Source: Bacillota bacterium (lineage in GTDB: Bacteria > Bacillota > Clostridia > Lachnospirales > Lachnospiraceae). From it: a DNA stretch of 64,000 nt. Where the stretch lies: positions 1-64,000 of the forward strand of contig JAEWQV010000031.1 in NCBI GenBank assembly GCA_023399055.1, read 5' to 3'. Made by a program: the position numbers and the translations under genes. This document shows positions 35,668 through 44,847 of the stretch, one piece after another (the first letter of the stretch is position 1; every line of letters starts with the position of its first letter). Below the pieces are notes generated by a model, which had not been told where the DNA came from, made no database searches, and saw only the letters and a list, made by a program, of their open reading frames with translations.

Positions 35668-35704
35668 TTCATGACAAGTGAAACGACTTTTTGTTTCATC
35701 TTGT
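35668..35704 (+). repeat. 37-bp dispersed palindromic element, copy B
   Basis: Same element as 7761-7797 with two substitutions in the right arm of the palindrome; directly behind the terminator of the Crp/Fnr gene. Confidence 0.75.
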
Positions 35705-35847
35705 ATTAAAATATTTTTTTATAAGTATGACTGGAGTCACAGTTTTAATCTTCAAAATGTTTTATGTTATATGTGTGCTTAGCAATAAACACTATGGCAG
35801 ATAAAATTACACTTAATATAAAATATTTCAAAACTTGGAGGTTAACT

Positions 35848-37077
35848 ATGGATACAATAAAAATTAATGACAGCACTTATTTTGTAGGAAAAATTGATGA
35901 TCGAAAGGTTCCATTTCATCGTTTGATTTTAGAAAGAGGAACCACTTATAACAGCTATCTATTGATGACAGAAAAGCCCACGATAATAGACACTGTGGAT
36001 ATTTTATTTGGCAAGGAATACGCAACTAACTTAAGTCAATTCATTGATCCCGCTTTAATCGAATATGTCGTAATAAACCACGTGGAGCCGGACCATGCTG
36101 GTGCTCTCCCAGCCCTTCTAGCAAAAGCGCCAAAGGCAAAAGTAGTAACCAATGAACTTGCTGCTAACTTATTAAAAGAAATGTTCCACCTGCATAATAA
36201 GGAATTCTTAATTGTTAAAGATGGTGACACCTTAGATATTGGCGGTAAAGTTCTTCAGTTCTTTGAAACTCCTTATCTTCATACAGAAGAAACAATGATT
36301 ACCTATGACGTTACAGATAAAGTACTCTTTCCTTGTGATATCTTCAGCACACATATCGCTGCTCCTGAACTATTTAATGATATTGCCCAGGGCGAATATA
36401 TGGAAGATTTCAAAGTTTATTACAGTCTGATTATGGCTCCACACAGACGTTTTGTTCGAAAGATGCTAGATAAAATCAAAAATCTTGAGATAAATATGAT
36501 TGCACCTTCTCATGGATACATTTTAAGAGAAAACCCTCATAAATTCATTGAGCTATATGATGAAATGAGTTCCATCGCTGATAATGCCGCACCAAAACAC
36601 GTAACCATCGTTTATTCTACGATGACAGGTAACACCACAAAGATTGCTCAAAAGCTGGCACAAGGCTTAGAGGATGTGGGTCTTGCTACTACCGTTTTCA
36701 ACTTAAAGAATGCGGAGCTATCAGAAGTTAAAGAATGCATCCTCCTAAGTGACGGAGTATTAGTTGGAAGTTCCACCAGATACGGCGACATGGTTGGTAA
36801 TGTCGAGGACTTGTTACAATCCCTGCAGGGTGAAGACTTGAAAGGTAAGGTTGCTGCAGCCTTTGGTTCCTTTGGCTGGAGTGGAGAAGCAATCTCCTAT
36901 ATTGAAGATTACTTATCTAAAATTGGTTGTGAACTAATCAATAAAAATCACTTAGTTAAAAGGACTGGAACCGATCACATCTTATTCCCTTTACGTGTTC
37001 AATTTACTTCGGATAAATATTTGGAATTATCCGAAGAGGCAGGTCGTGAATTCGGTGAAGAGGTATTATCCAAATAA
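35848..37077 (+). CDS. flavodiiron protein (NO / O2 reductase), FprA family
   Basis: 409 aa. An N-terminal metallo-beta-lactamase-like domain binds the diiron site: NHVEPDHAGALP (about residue 78-90, the HxExDH motif), a His in ETPYLHTEETM (about 147) and an Asp in LFPCDIFSTH (about 166). A C-terminal flavodoxin domain carries the FMN loop STMTGNTTKIA (about 256-266). It reduces oxygen to water or NO to N2O without forming radicals. The start at 35848 follows GGAGG. No fused rubredoxin is present. RIC follows 70 bp downstream. Confidence 0.95.
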   Translation: MDTIKINDSTYFVGKIDDRKVPFHRLILERGTTYNSYLLMTEKPTIIDTVDILFGKEYATNLSQFIDPALIEYVVINHVEPDHAGALPALLAKAPKAKVVTNELAANLLKEMFHLHNKEFLIVKDGDTLDIGGKVLQFFETPYLHTEETMITYDVTDKVLFPCDIFSTHIAAPELFNDIAQGEYMEDFKVYYSLIMAPHRRFVRKMLDKIKNLEINMIAPSHGYILRENPHKFIELYDEMSSIADNAAPKHVTIVYSTMTGNTTKIAQKLAQGLEDVGLATTVFNLKNAELSEVKECILLSDGVLVGSSTRYGDMVGNVEDLLQSLQGEDLKGKVAAAFGSFGWSGEAISYIEDYLSKIGCELINKNHLVKRTGTDHILFPLRVQFTSDKYLELSEEAGREFGEEVLSK

Positions 37078-37147
37078 CGAATTCAATCAATTCATTATAT
37101 ATATTACTTATCTCAATCATCAAATAATATAAAACAGGAGGAATTTT

Positions 37148-37855
37148 ATGAATAAATTTAATAGTAATCAGAGCATTGGCCAAATTGTCGCCATGTTCCC
37201 AAAAGCAGGTGAAATCTTTATGGAGTATCGAATTGATTTTTGTTGTGGTGGACATCGACCATTAATAGATGCTATTAAGGCACAAAATATTAATGAAATA
37301 GAACTTTTAGATAAATTAGAGACAGCTTTCTCGGATATTACAAAACAGACCGATCAAATTGATTATAACTGTATAAAATCAGATGCACTGATTGACTATA
37401 TTATTCATAAACATCATGGCTACTTAAATCGTTCCCTGCCAGAAATAAGTGAATTATCACATACCATATTAAGAGTGCATGGTGCGAATCACAAGGAGCT
37501 ATTTGATCTGCATAAGCTATTTCATTCCTTAAAATCAGAATTGGAATTACATTTAGTTAAAGAGGAAACTCTTCTGTTCCCCTTGATTAAAGATTATGAG
37601 CAAAATCCTTCTCCAGAGCTTTTAAAGAAAATTGGCGATACTTTAGAGGAACTTGAAAGCGAACACGATGGTGCAGGCGACATCCTAAAAGAACTTAGAT
37701 CTTTGACTAAGGATTATACACTTCCTGATGATGTATGTAGAACCTATGAACTTACTTACGAAAAAATTCAGGAGCTTGAGGCAGATTTATTCCAACATAT
37801 ACATCTCGAAAACAATATTTTATTCCTACGTTATCACTCTTCCGTTTTAGTTTAA
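37148..37855 (+). CDS. ric: iron-sulfur cluster repair di-iron protein (RIC/ScdA/YtfE)
   Basis: 235 aa. An N-terminal DUF542/ScdA_N part with the signature IDFCCGGHRPL (about residue 33) precedes a hemerythrin-like four-helix domain with conserved His/Glu (HKHHGYLNRSLPE, LRVHGANHKELFDLHKLF, HLVKEETLLFPLI, SEHDGAGDILKELR, HIHLENNILFLRY). RIC proteins restore clusters damaged by NO or peroxide. It has a strong AGGAGG ribosome site and its place after the flavodiiron gene fits joint expression. Confidence 0.95.
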   Translation: MNKFNSNQSIGQIVAMFPKAGEIFMEYRIDFCCGGHRPLIDAIKAQNINEIELLDKLETAFSDITKQTDQIDYNCIKSDALIDYIIHKHHGYLNRSLPEISELSHTILRVHGANHKELFDLHKLFHSLKSELELHLVKEETLLFPLIKDYEQNPSPELLKKIGDTLEELESEHDGAGDILKELRSLTKDYTLPDDVCRTYELTYEKIQELEADLFQHIHLENNILFLRYHSSVLV

Positions 37856-37992
37856 TATAGTTAAGAATTTCTAACTTTATATAAAACAATGTAATTTTAT
37901 ATGTTGTAACCCTGACAAATATTATATACTAAGAATGTAATAACTGGAAAATATAAACTTTATAATCATTTTTTACTTAAGGAGGTATTGTA

Positions 37993-38226
37993 ATGTCCAA
38001 TTTGATTGATCCTAATAAAAGTGTTTTTGAATTAACAAAGGAACATCCTGAACTTATTCCCATTATGAAAGAAATCGGCTTTGACAGCATTACCACCCCC
38101 GGAATGTTAAATACAGCCGGTAGATTTATGACCCTTCACAAAGGTGCTGTAATGAAGAAAATACCGATGGAACAGATAAAAGCTGCCTTTCTGGAGCACG
38201 GATTTCAAATATTAGATAAGGAGTGA
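37993..38226 (+). CDS. DUF1858 domain protein
   Basis: 77 aa, a stand-alone DUF1858 domain (LIDPNKSVFELTKEHPELIPIMKEIGF), a helical module often found with hemerythrin-like or Ric proteins; related sequence is found at the start of RIC proteins (ScdA_N). AAGGAGG precedes the ATG. Four bases separate it from the DUF438 gene, so they form one unit. The exact function is unknown, probably ligand or partner binding in NO/O2 defence. Confidence 0.88.
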   Translation: MSNLIDPNKSVFELTKEHPELIPIMKEIGFDSITTPGMLNTAGRFMTLHKGAVMKKIPMEQIKAAFLEHGFQILDKE

Positions 38227-38230
38227 TTTC

Positions 38231-39499
38231 ATGAGCGAAATGATTAATAACAGAGAATATCGTCAACAAATTTTAAAAGGACTTATTAAAGAGCTTCACG
38301 ATGGTAAAACTGTGGAGGAAGTGAAATCCCGTTTTGAAGAATTAATTCAAGGAATTTCAACCAGAGAAATAACCGAAATGGAGCAAGCCTTAATTAGAGA
38401 AGGGCTTCCTGTTGAGGAAATACAAAATCTATGCGACGTACACGCTGCTGTTTTTAAAGGATCTATTGAAGAAATTCATATGCCTGATAATCCGCAAGAC
38501 ATCCCGGGACATCCAGTTCATACTTTCAAAATGGAAAACAGAGCCATTGAACGCTTCTTGACAAAGCAAGTTGCCAATCACTTGTATACTTACCAGGAAG
38601 AAGCTTCTGCTATTAATCGAGATGAACTTGTAGAAGATATGAAGAAGTTATTAGATATAGATAAGCACTACTCCAGAAAGGAGAATTTAATTTTCCCTTA
38701 TCTTGAAAAATACGGTATTACAGCACCTCCAAAGATTATGTGGGGCGTGGATGATGAAATTAGACAAGACATTAAAAATAGTATTGCTGCCCTGCAATCG
38801 GATGATGCTGCTGAAGCAGCTAAAAAAGTTGAATATGTTGTAGAACGAGTAAATGAAATGATCTTTAAAGAAGATAATATTCTCTTCCCAATGACCATTG
38901 AAACGTTAACAGAAGACGAATGGCTTCAAATTGAACAGGCTAGTGCAGAGATTGGTTTCCTCTTCTATGAGCCTAAAATAAAATGGACTCCAAAGAAAAA
39001 AGCCGAAATCACTGCAGACAGTCTGCGTCAAGGATCTGCAACTGCTTCTTCTGATGCAAACGATGCTCCTGCAGCTGATCAGCCAGTTGGAAAAGGGCTT
39101 GTCTCCTTTGATGCCGGTGCACTAACCCCGGAAGAACTGAATGCCATGCTTAACACACTTCCCTTTGATATTACTTTTGTAGATAAAAACGACATTGTAA
39201 AATACTTCACACAGGGAAAAGAACGAATCTTCCCAAGACCAAAGACTGTCATTGGAAGAGAAGTAAAGAACTGTCATCCGCCGGCAAGCGTTCACATTGT
39301 TGAGCAAATTGTTGAGGATTTAAGGACTGGGAAAAAGGAGCATGAGGATTTCTGGATCAATATGAGAGGACAATTTGTTCATATTAGATATTATGCTGTA
39401 AGAAACGCAGCTGGTGAATTCCTTGGAGTTATGGAAGTAACCCAAGATATTAAGCCTCTCCGCGATTTAACTGGTGAAAAGCGTCTGGTTTCAGAATAA
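38231..39499 (+). CDS. DUF438 / hemerythrin / PAS protein
   Basis: 422 aa. The N-terminus is DUF438 (about 1-75), followed by a hemerythrin HHE domain (about 90-235) with HPVHTFKMENRAIERFL, LDIDKHYSRKENLIFPYLEKYGI and EDNILFPMTIETL. After an Ala-rich linker (about 262-285) comes a C-terminal PAS domain (about 300-415, FVDKNDIVKYFTQGKERIFPRPKTVIG). The architecture suggests gas or redox sensing; there is no output domain, so it probably binds its partner, the DUF1858 protein. Confidence 0.92.
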   Translation: MSEMINNREYRQQILKGLIKELHDGKTVEEVKSRFEELIQGISTREITEMEQALIREGLPVEEIQNLCDVHAAVFKGSIEEIHMPDNPQDIPGHPVHTFKMENRAIERFLTKQVANHLYTYQEEASAINRDELVEDMKKLLDIDKHYSRKENLIFPYLEKYGITAPPKIMWGVDDEIRQDIKNSIAALQSDDAAEAAKKVEYVVERVNEMIFKEDNILFPMTIETLTEDEWLQIEQASAEIGFLFYEPKIKWTPKKKAEITADSLRQGSATASSDANDAPAADQPVGKGLVSFDAGALTPEELNAMLNTLPFDITFVDKNDIVKYFTQGKERIFPRPKTVIGREVKNCHPPASVHIVEQIVEDLRTGKKEHEDFWINMRGQFVHIRYYAVRNAAGEFLGVMEVTQDIKPLRDLTGEKRLVSE

Positions 39500-39523
39500 T
39501 TGTAGCCTAGATTATAGATGTGA

Positions 39524-39556
39524 TACAAGATGAAATAACAAGTCGTTCCATGTTGC
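39524..39556 (-). repeat. dispersed palindromic element, degenerate copy D
   Basis: On the minus strand this reads GGAACGACTTGTTATTTCAT followed by CTTGTA, matching the core and right end of copies A-C. The left arm has diverged. Confidence 0.55.
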
Positions 39557-39570
39557 GATTAACAGAAACT

Positions 39571-39608
39571 AGGAGGTAATTGATTAAGTACTGTATCAAT
39601 TACCTCCT
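39571..39608. terminator. perfect hairpin between convergent genes
   Basis: AGGAGGTAATTGA and its exact complement around a 12-nt loop, lying between the convergent DUF438 and cotH genes. No T-run follows, so termination may be weak; the left arm happens to contain an anti-16S sequence. Confidence 0.6.
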
Positions 39609-39703
39609 ACTTCTATTAAGCACCCTTTAAAATTAGCGCAGTATAGTAGTATCTTTTTACTATTAGATAAATTCAAGTATTATTACTTGCGTTAAGAGTT
39701 GTT

Positions 39704-41239
39704 CTAATACCCCAATACACTAAGTTGTTCTTTAATACTTTTAACTTTTGTACTAAAATACCACTCTTCCTTCGTTAGCTCCCATACATTACCTTCCTGC
39801 ATTTCGTTATCCACCTTATCTCCATAAATATCATATAATTGATGATAAAGTTCCAAATATCTATCATAAGCAAAATAATTATTCTCTGCATTGGATAACT
39901 CACTTAGATAATTCAAATAAATCTCTCTATATTTGTCTATCTCTAAAAGCTTATCAATCAGTGGGTGCGTTGTCTCTTTATGATACAACTCATTGTTCAT
40001 ATTCTTCCACTCCATAATATCTGCCGTTGCAATTCCTTCATAGCTCCAGTGAGGATCACCATCCCAGCCGCCAGCAAGAATATTATCATAATCGAAAGGT
40101 ATCCATTCTACTGTCCCTTTTTCATCAAAATAAAGATAATAATTATTACCCATGCTACGATACCCATCAATATGGCCAAGCATCACATCCATCGCCTGAA
40201 CCCTTAAAAATTGGTCTATATTAAAATGTTCTTCCAGATATGCTGCAAATTCCTCACCGTCAAGTTCATTTATCTGCTTTATAAAATCTTTCAAATCTTC
40301 GAAATTATCCTCACCTTCATTTGTCTTTCTATCATAGGTCGGACGATAATTTTCTTCCCATTCTTTTATTCCGATGGCTTTACTATCCGTAATTGGCATT
40401 AAAGAGGCTGGCCCATAGTTTTGCCATAAGCATTTATACAGATTTCCATCATTGTTATCTTTGCCAAGTCTCTTTGTGAAAAAGCCCTTATCCACTTCCT
40501 CCATATATCTCACAACGCCAAAATCATGCTCTACTCCATCAATTACGATCGTCAGTACCGCAAGTGACGCCTTAGGTGCAGTTATCCCGAATGCATTCAT
40601 TACCTCATAACTAAATACCTCTCTAATGTTACTTGGATCAGTACCGGTATGTGCCTTAAAATTAAGCTCTGACACATCCGCCATTTCACGATCTTTTCTT
40701 TGATCATATTGCGGACTGTTCTCATCCATATCAAAGGTTTCATCAAATTTAAGTTTAAAATTAAAGCGATGCAACCCTTCTTCGGTTTCTGGCAAAACTC
40801 TGCTGGTATTTCCTTTCGTTCTAACTCCTATTTCACCTAATATAACCTCATTATTTCCATCGGAATAATATAGGTCTGCCTTACGATAATTGCCGGTTCT
40901 CATGCTGTTATCTACACTCTTTATATCCAGCATGTCCTCTGACAAGCCATCCCATTCGCCCTTTATTATAACAATCTTAAATTTGTGTAAAAGAGTATTA
41001 TCAAAAAGATCCTTATAGGTTGCCTCTCCCGAATCTTGCACCGCCTCTGTTTTAGTTCCTTCCTGTGTTGGACTTTGGGAACCTTGATCTGTCTCCTTTG
41101 AATGTTCAAAACTTATTTCATTATTGGTTTTATCCTGCTGATCAGTCTTATTTCTTTGATTCCTTACAATAGAATTAATTACAAATATACTACTTACTAA
41201 AAGAATTAATATTATAATCAGTACTATCTTATTTCTCAT
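39704..41239 (-). CDS. CotH family protein kinase-like protein
   Basis: 511 aa with an N-terminal membrane anchor (about residues 5-24) and a hydrophilic linker (25-70). The CotH domain shows IGVRTKGNTSRVLPETEEGLHRFNFKLKF (about 118-146), RDKEMADVSELNFKAHTGTDPSNIREVFSYEVMNAFGI (about 160-205), MDVMLGHIDGYRSMGNNYYLYFDE (about 350) and the metal-binding IPFDYDNILAGGW (about 380). CotH of Bacillus phosphorylates spore-coat proteins; anchored members in clostridia act at the cell surface or on polysaccharide-binding scaffolds. The substrate is unknown. Confidence 0.9.
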   Translation of the reverse strand: MRNKIVLIIILILLVSSIFVINSIVRNQRNKTDQQDKTNNEISFEHSKETDQGSQSPTQEGTKTEAVQDSGEATYKDLFDNTLLHKFKIVIIKGEWDGLSEDMLDIKSVDNSMRTGNYRKADLYYSDGNNEVILGEIGVRTKGNTSRVLPETEEGLHRFNFKLKFDETFDMDENSPQYDQRKDREMADVSELNFKAHTGTDPSNIREVFSYEVMNAFGITAPKASLAVLTIVIDGVEHDFGVVRYMEEVDKGFFTKRLGKDNNDGNLYKCLWQNYGPASLMPITDSKAIGIKEWEENYRPTYDRKTNEGEDNFEDLKDFIKQINELDGEEFAAYLEEHFNIDQFLRVQAMDVMLGHIDGYRSMGNNYYLYFDEKGTVEWIPFDYDNILAGGWDGDPHWSYEGIATADIMEWKNMNNELYHKETTHPLIDKLLEIDKYREIYLNYLSELSNAENNYFAYDRYLELYHQLYDIYGDKVDNEMQEGNVWELTKEEWYFSTKVKSIKEQLSVLGY

Positions 41240-41349
41240 ACAATCTCCGCCTTTTTTATAATACCTATATTATACAGGATAAATTAATCAATTGAAAGAA
41301 AATACGAAATTTTTCGAAAATAATTACTTCACAAAATTACATATAAAAA

Positions 41350-41383
41350 GGTGCTTCCTCACAAATAAATGTGAGAAAACACC
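41350..41383 (-). terminator. terminator of the GGDEF gene
   Basis: GGTG...CTCACA pairs with TGTGAG...CACC around a 6-nt loop and is followed by TTTTT on the minus strand. Confidence 0.75.
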
Positions 41384-41433
41384 CTATTAAGCAACAAACT
41401 TAAACATAGCCGTATAAAATCATAAATATTAAA

Positions 41434-42468
41434 CTATTCAACCGATACTTTATTCTTTCCGGCATCTTTACTTAGATACATAACCTCATCCGCCTTTTTA
41501 ATAACTTCATCTAAGGTAAGAGACTCATTGTTCTTAATATATACTCCAAAACTTGCAGTTACCGTAATAGAATTAATCTCATCTGTAATCACGGTACGTT
41601 CTATTTCAGATCTTATATACTCTACCCGCTGCCGAACTTTCTCTTTATCAATAAAATTCTGCATATACATGATAATTTCGTCGCCACCATACCTTGCAAC
41701 GATATCATTCGTTCTTGTTGCATTGCTTATAATTTGAGCAACTGTCTTTAATACAGCATCCCCCATTGGATGTCCATAGTGGTCATTGATCAGTTTAAAG
41801 TCATCCAAATCTACTATTACTATACTATAGTTTAACTCTGTCAAATTCGCAATGTGATTTAAAGTCTCAAAGAAATAACGCTTATTAAAGATCTCAGTAA
41901 GACCATCCCGATAAGCACTCTCTTTAATTTGCTTATATAAAAAGTTATTCTCAATCGCAACACCAATGTGATTACCAATCAAGGAAAGAAAAACTGCATG
42001 ATCCTTAGTAAAATAATTGATTTCCTTATGTTGGATTATGATATAACCAATCAGTCGATTATCTATTTTCACAGGAACTCCCATACAGGAATGTGCTTCA
42101 TATGCTTCCTGGGTGTCGCAAAAGATAGAGTACTCGCTATTAAGTATAAATTCTTCATTATGATTTAAATGAATGAGGCTCTTTTCTACTTCGGAAATAT
42201 CTTCAGATACATTCTGGGTAACAGCATCATATTCTTCTTCTGACTTAATATAAATCGAGGAATGCATTGCACCAAAAACACCAATTAACATATCGTTAAT
42301 CAGTGAGAAGAGATTCGGATCTTTAATGTATTGGTTAATATATCTACTTATCTCTAACAGATTTGTAAACATATCTAATTTCTTTTCCAAATTAGTAACC
42401 TGCCAAGACAACTGATTTATTGTTTTCTCAGTGAATTCTTGATACCTCTCAAATTGCTCAGAATTCAT
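41434..42468 (-). CDS. GAF-GGDEF diguanylate cyclase
   Basis: 344 aa. A short coiled coil (about 12-35) is followed by a GAF domain (about 45-175, HSCMGVPVKIDNRLIGYIIIQHK) and a GGDEF domain (about 185-342). The active-site signature is RYGGDEIIMYM, i.e. GGDEI, which still has the two catalytic acidic residues, so cyclic di-GMP synthesis is likely. The substrate-binding part YRDGLTEIFNKRYFFETL and DHYGHPMGDAVLK are complete. No membrane segment, so it senses a cytoplasmic signal. Confidence 0.92.
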   Translation of the reverse strand: MNSEQFERYQEFTEKTINQLSWQVTNLEKKLDMFTNLLEISRYINQYIKDPNLFSLINDMLIGVFGAMHSSIYIKSEEEYDAVTQNVSEDISEVEKSLIHLNHNEEFILNSEYSIFCDTQEAYEAHSCMGVPVKIDNRLIGYIIIQHKEINYFTKDHAVFLSLIGNHIGVAIENNFLYKQIKESAYRDGLTEIFNKRYFFETLNHIANLTELNYSIVIVDLDDFKLINDHYGHPMGDAVLKTVAQIISNATRTNDIVARYGGDEIIMYMQNFIDKEKVRQRVEYIRSEIERTVITDEINSITVTASFGVYIKNNESLTLDEVIKKADEVMYLSKDAGKNKVSVE

Positions 42469-42830
42469 TCTTTAAGCTCCTTCCATTTCGAAGTAATACT
42501 ATTGTAAGAACGCCTATAATGTCATTTAAATCTCATCTAGGTATAAAGTCTTATTTTATTGTATCACCTTAAAACAAAACTTTCTACTGTTAATCGTATA
42601 TTTTTGCAAAATTTTATTTTATTAGCCAATTTAAGCGGCTCAATTTTATATTTTATAAGTTAATTGTTTCCATGGATTCCTGTAGCTATCATTATATAAG
42701 AAAGACTTTGCATTTTTCAATAAGATTATTATATAGTCGCTATAAAAAAATAAATATCTTCTGCTTCACCTACCTAAAGAAGAAACGATAATTTCACCTA
42801 TCATAAATCAGAAAGATTTACGCAGATAAA

Positions 42831-42866
42831 AACTGGTGCGGTCGTTAATGACTGCACCAGTTTTTA
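42831..42866. terminator. terminator after glnK
   Basis: AACTGGTGC(G)GTC pairs with GAC(T)GCACCAGTT, with A/T runs on both sides, so it can act in both directions. Apart from it, 42469-42903 is AT-rich and shows no gene; it includes the promoter of the GGDEF gene. Confidence 0.8.
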
Positions 42867-42903
42867 TCATTTAACTACTATTTGAAAAAACTTTAAATAT
42901 CGA

Positions 42904-43257
42904 TTAATCTTCGTGGTAGATTGCTTCGGTACCATGCTGTCCTGTACGGATACGAACGGTATCTAACAAACTGTATACAAATATCTTACCATCTCCTGGT
43001 TTTCCGGTAATTGCAGTCTTAGTAATTGCATCAACTGTTTTATCCGCCCATTCCTGATTTGGTACTACTATTTCAAATTTAATTTTAGGAATCATATTTA
43101 CATCAACCTTAGTACCTCTGACTATTTCAGTATACCCTTTTTGAACTCCACAGCCCATAACCTGAGAAACTGTTATACCATGGACATCAAGCTCGTTTAA
43201 TACCGTCTTAACATCTTCATATTTTTCTTCTCTAACAATAGCCTCTATTTTAATCAT
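42904..43257 (-). CDS. glnK: PII nitrogen-regulatory protein (GlnK/GlnB)
   Basis: 117 aa, ferredoxin-like PII fold. Signature parts are MIKIEAIVREEKYEDVKTVLNELDVHGITVSQVMGCGVQKGYTE and AITGKPGDGKIFVYSLLDTVRIRTGQHG (nucleotide-binding B and C loops). The T-loop reads RGTKVDVN where enteric GlnB has RGAEY, so the uridylylated Tyr51 is missing and control is probably by nucleotides and 2-oxoglutarate only. It follows amtB by 25 bp and should plug that channel. Confidence 0.94.
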   Translation of the reverse strand: MIKIEAIVREEKYEDVKTVLNELDVHGITVSQVMGCGVQKGYTEIVRGTKVDVNMIPKIKFEIVVPNQEWADKTVDAITKTAITGKPGDGKIFVYSLLDTVRIRTGQHGTEAIYHED

Positions 43258-43282
43258 GCCTTACTGCTCCTTTCCAATATTA

Positions 43283-44524
43283 TTAATCTAAACCGTTGAA
43301 TGACGGATAAGCATTTTCTCCATGCTGTGTTGTATCAAGACCAGTCTTTTCATCCTCTGGAGATACTCTAAGAGGGATAAAGAGCTTAACAATGGAAGCA
43401 CAGATAAAGGTACCAACTACAGCAACTACAATAGTTACACCAATACTAATTACCTGGGCTAAAAGCAACTGATAATCTCCAGAAATTAAACCATCCCACT
43501 TAGGAAAACTGTTAACTGATCTCTGTGCGAAGATACCAGTTGCTATGCCACCCCAGATACCGCCGATACCATGACAGCCAAATGCATCAAGAGCATCGTC
43601 ATAGCCAAATTTCTTCTTAATAACTGACATTGAGAAATAACAAACAGGGCTAACTACAAGACCAATAATCATGGATGCCCAAATTGGAACAAAACCTGCT
43701 CCAGGAGTAATTGCTACTAGACCTAGTACCGCACCTGTAACGGCACCAACAACGGTTGGTTTCCCTTGTTTAATAACATCAATTGCCATCCAAGATAATA
43801 AAGCACAAGCAGCTGAAGTATTTGTTGTCATAAATGCATGAACTGCGATATCATTTGCTCCAAGAGCACTGCCTGCGTTGAAACCGAACCATCCAAACCA
43901 AAGAATTGAAGCACCTAAAATTGCAAACGGAATGTTATGTATACGATAGGATACTTTTGAAGAACCTCTTCTGCTGCCAAGCATAATACATAGAACTAAA
44001 CCGCTGACACCTGAGCTGATATGAACAACATTACCACCAGCAAAGTCAATGGAACCGAGTGTTGCTCCAAGGAAGCCGTCAATACCCCATACCATATGTG
44101 CTAATGGATAATAAACTACAAGTGACCATAAAGCTATAAATGCAAATAATGCATTAAATTTCATACGTCCTGCTACTGCACCAGTAATAAGCGCAGGAGT
44201 AATAATTGCAAACATCATCTGGAAAATAGCAAATGAAAGATTAGGAATTCCAGAAGCATATGGTCCTGGCTCCAATTTAGAAACACCCTCTAAACCTATC
44301 CATTTAAGTGAACCAATCACACCACCGATATTGTCACCAAAGCTAAGAGTAAAGCCAATTAATACCCACATTACAGAAGCAAGACCCATTATAAATACAG
44401 AACTCATCATTGTATTTAATACATTCTTTCTTCTTTCCAGACCACCATAAAAGAATGCTAAACCAGGTGTCATAAATAAAACTAATGCTGATGCAACAAG
44501 CATAAATCCAATATCTCCACTCAT
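43283..44524 (-). CDS. amtB: ammonium transporter AmtB
   Basis: 413 aa, eleven TM segments, Amt/Rh family. The twin-histidine pore residues are in YYPLAHMVWGIDG (about residue 145) and DAFGCHGIGGIWGG (about 290). Other family blocks are FFYGGLERRKNVLNTMM (about 24-40) and LWFGWFGFNAGSALGAN (about 205). The N-terminus lacks a long signal peptide, as usual for Gram-positive members. With glnK it forms the standard operon, here behind three hairpins. Confidence 0.96.
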   Translation of the reverse strand: MSGDIGFMLVASALVLFMTPGLAFFYGGLERRKNVLNTMMSSVFIMGLASVMWVLIGFTLSFGDNIGGVIGSLKWIGLEGVSKLEPGPYASGIPNLSFAIFQMMFAIITPALITGAVAGRMKFNALFAFIALWSLVVYYPLAHMVWGIDGFLGATLGSIDFAGGNVVHISSGVSGLVLCIMLGSRRGSSKVSYRIHNIPFAILGASILWFGWFGFNAGSALGANDIAVHAFMTTNTSAACALLSWMAIDVIKQGKPTVVGAVTGAVLGLVAITPGAGFVPIWASMIIGLVVSPVCYFSMSVIKKKFGYDDALDAFGCHGIGGIWGGIATGIFAQRSVNSFPKWDGLISGDYQLLLAQVISIGVTIVVAVVGTFICASIVKLFIPLRVSPEDEKTGLDTTQHGENAYPSFNGLD

Positions 44525-44606
44525 AAAAATCCTCCTATAAATATTAATCCTTTTTCATACTCATGTTTTGATACCCCGGCCCTAAGTATCAATTTACAAA
44601 GAAAAA

Positions 44607-44742
44607 GTGTCTGAGATGTAGAACTACATCTCAGACACCTTCGTCTCCAAATATAATTTAAAATAAATAGTTAAATAGGATAGAACTTCCTATTTAACTA
44701 AAAAGCGATTTGTTAGAAATCCACTAATTTCTAACAAATCGC
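44607..44742 (-). promoter_or_regulatory. three tandem perfect hairpins upstream of amtB
   Basis: Stems of 15 bp (44607-44621/44624-44638, 2-nt loop), 13 bp (44668-44680/44688-44700, 7-nt loop) and 16 bp (44705-44720/44727-44742, 6-nt loop), all perfect. On the minus strand the first-met (44705-44742) and the last (44607-44638) are each followed by five T, so both have terminator form. The first probably ends the rib transcript; the last, 80 bp before amtB, could be an attenuator. The rest of 44525-44847 shows nothing else. Confidence 0.7.
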
Positions 44743-44847
44743 CATTGATTGATGAAGTGATTATATCTACAATTTTTACAAATGTCAATAAATAAATTTA
44801 AAAATATTTTCAAAAATTTTTATTGAATTTTAATATATGTTGTACGA

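Noticed and set aside
44607..44742. ANTAR-type two-hairpin target upstream of amtB
   Set aside because: The loops do not show the A1/G4 hexaloop consensus, so only a general attenuator possibility is kept.
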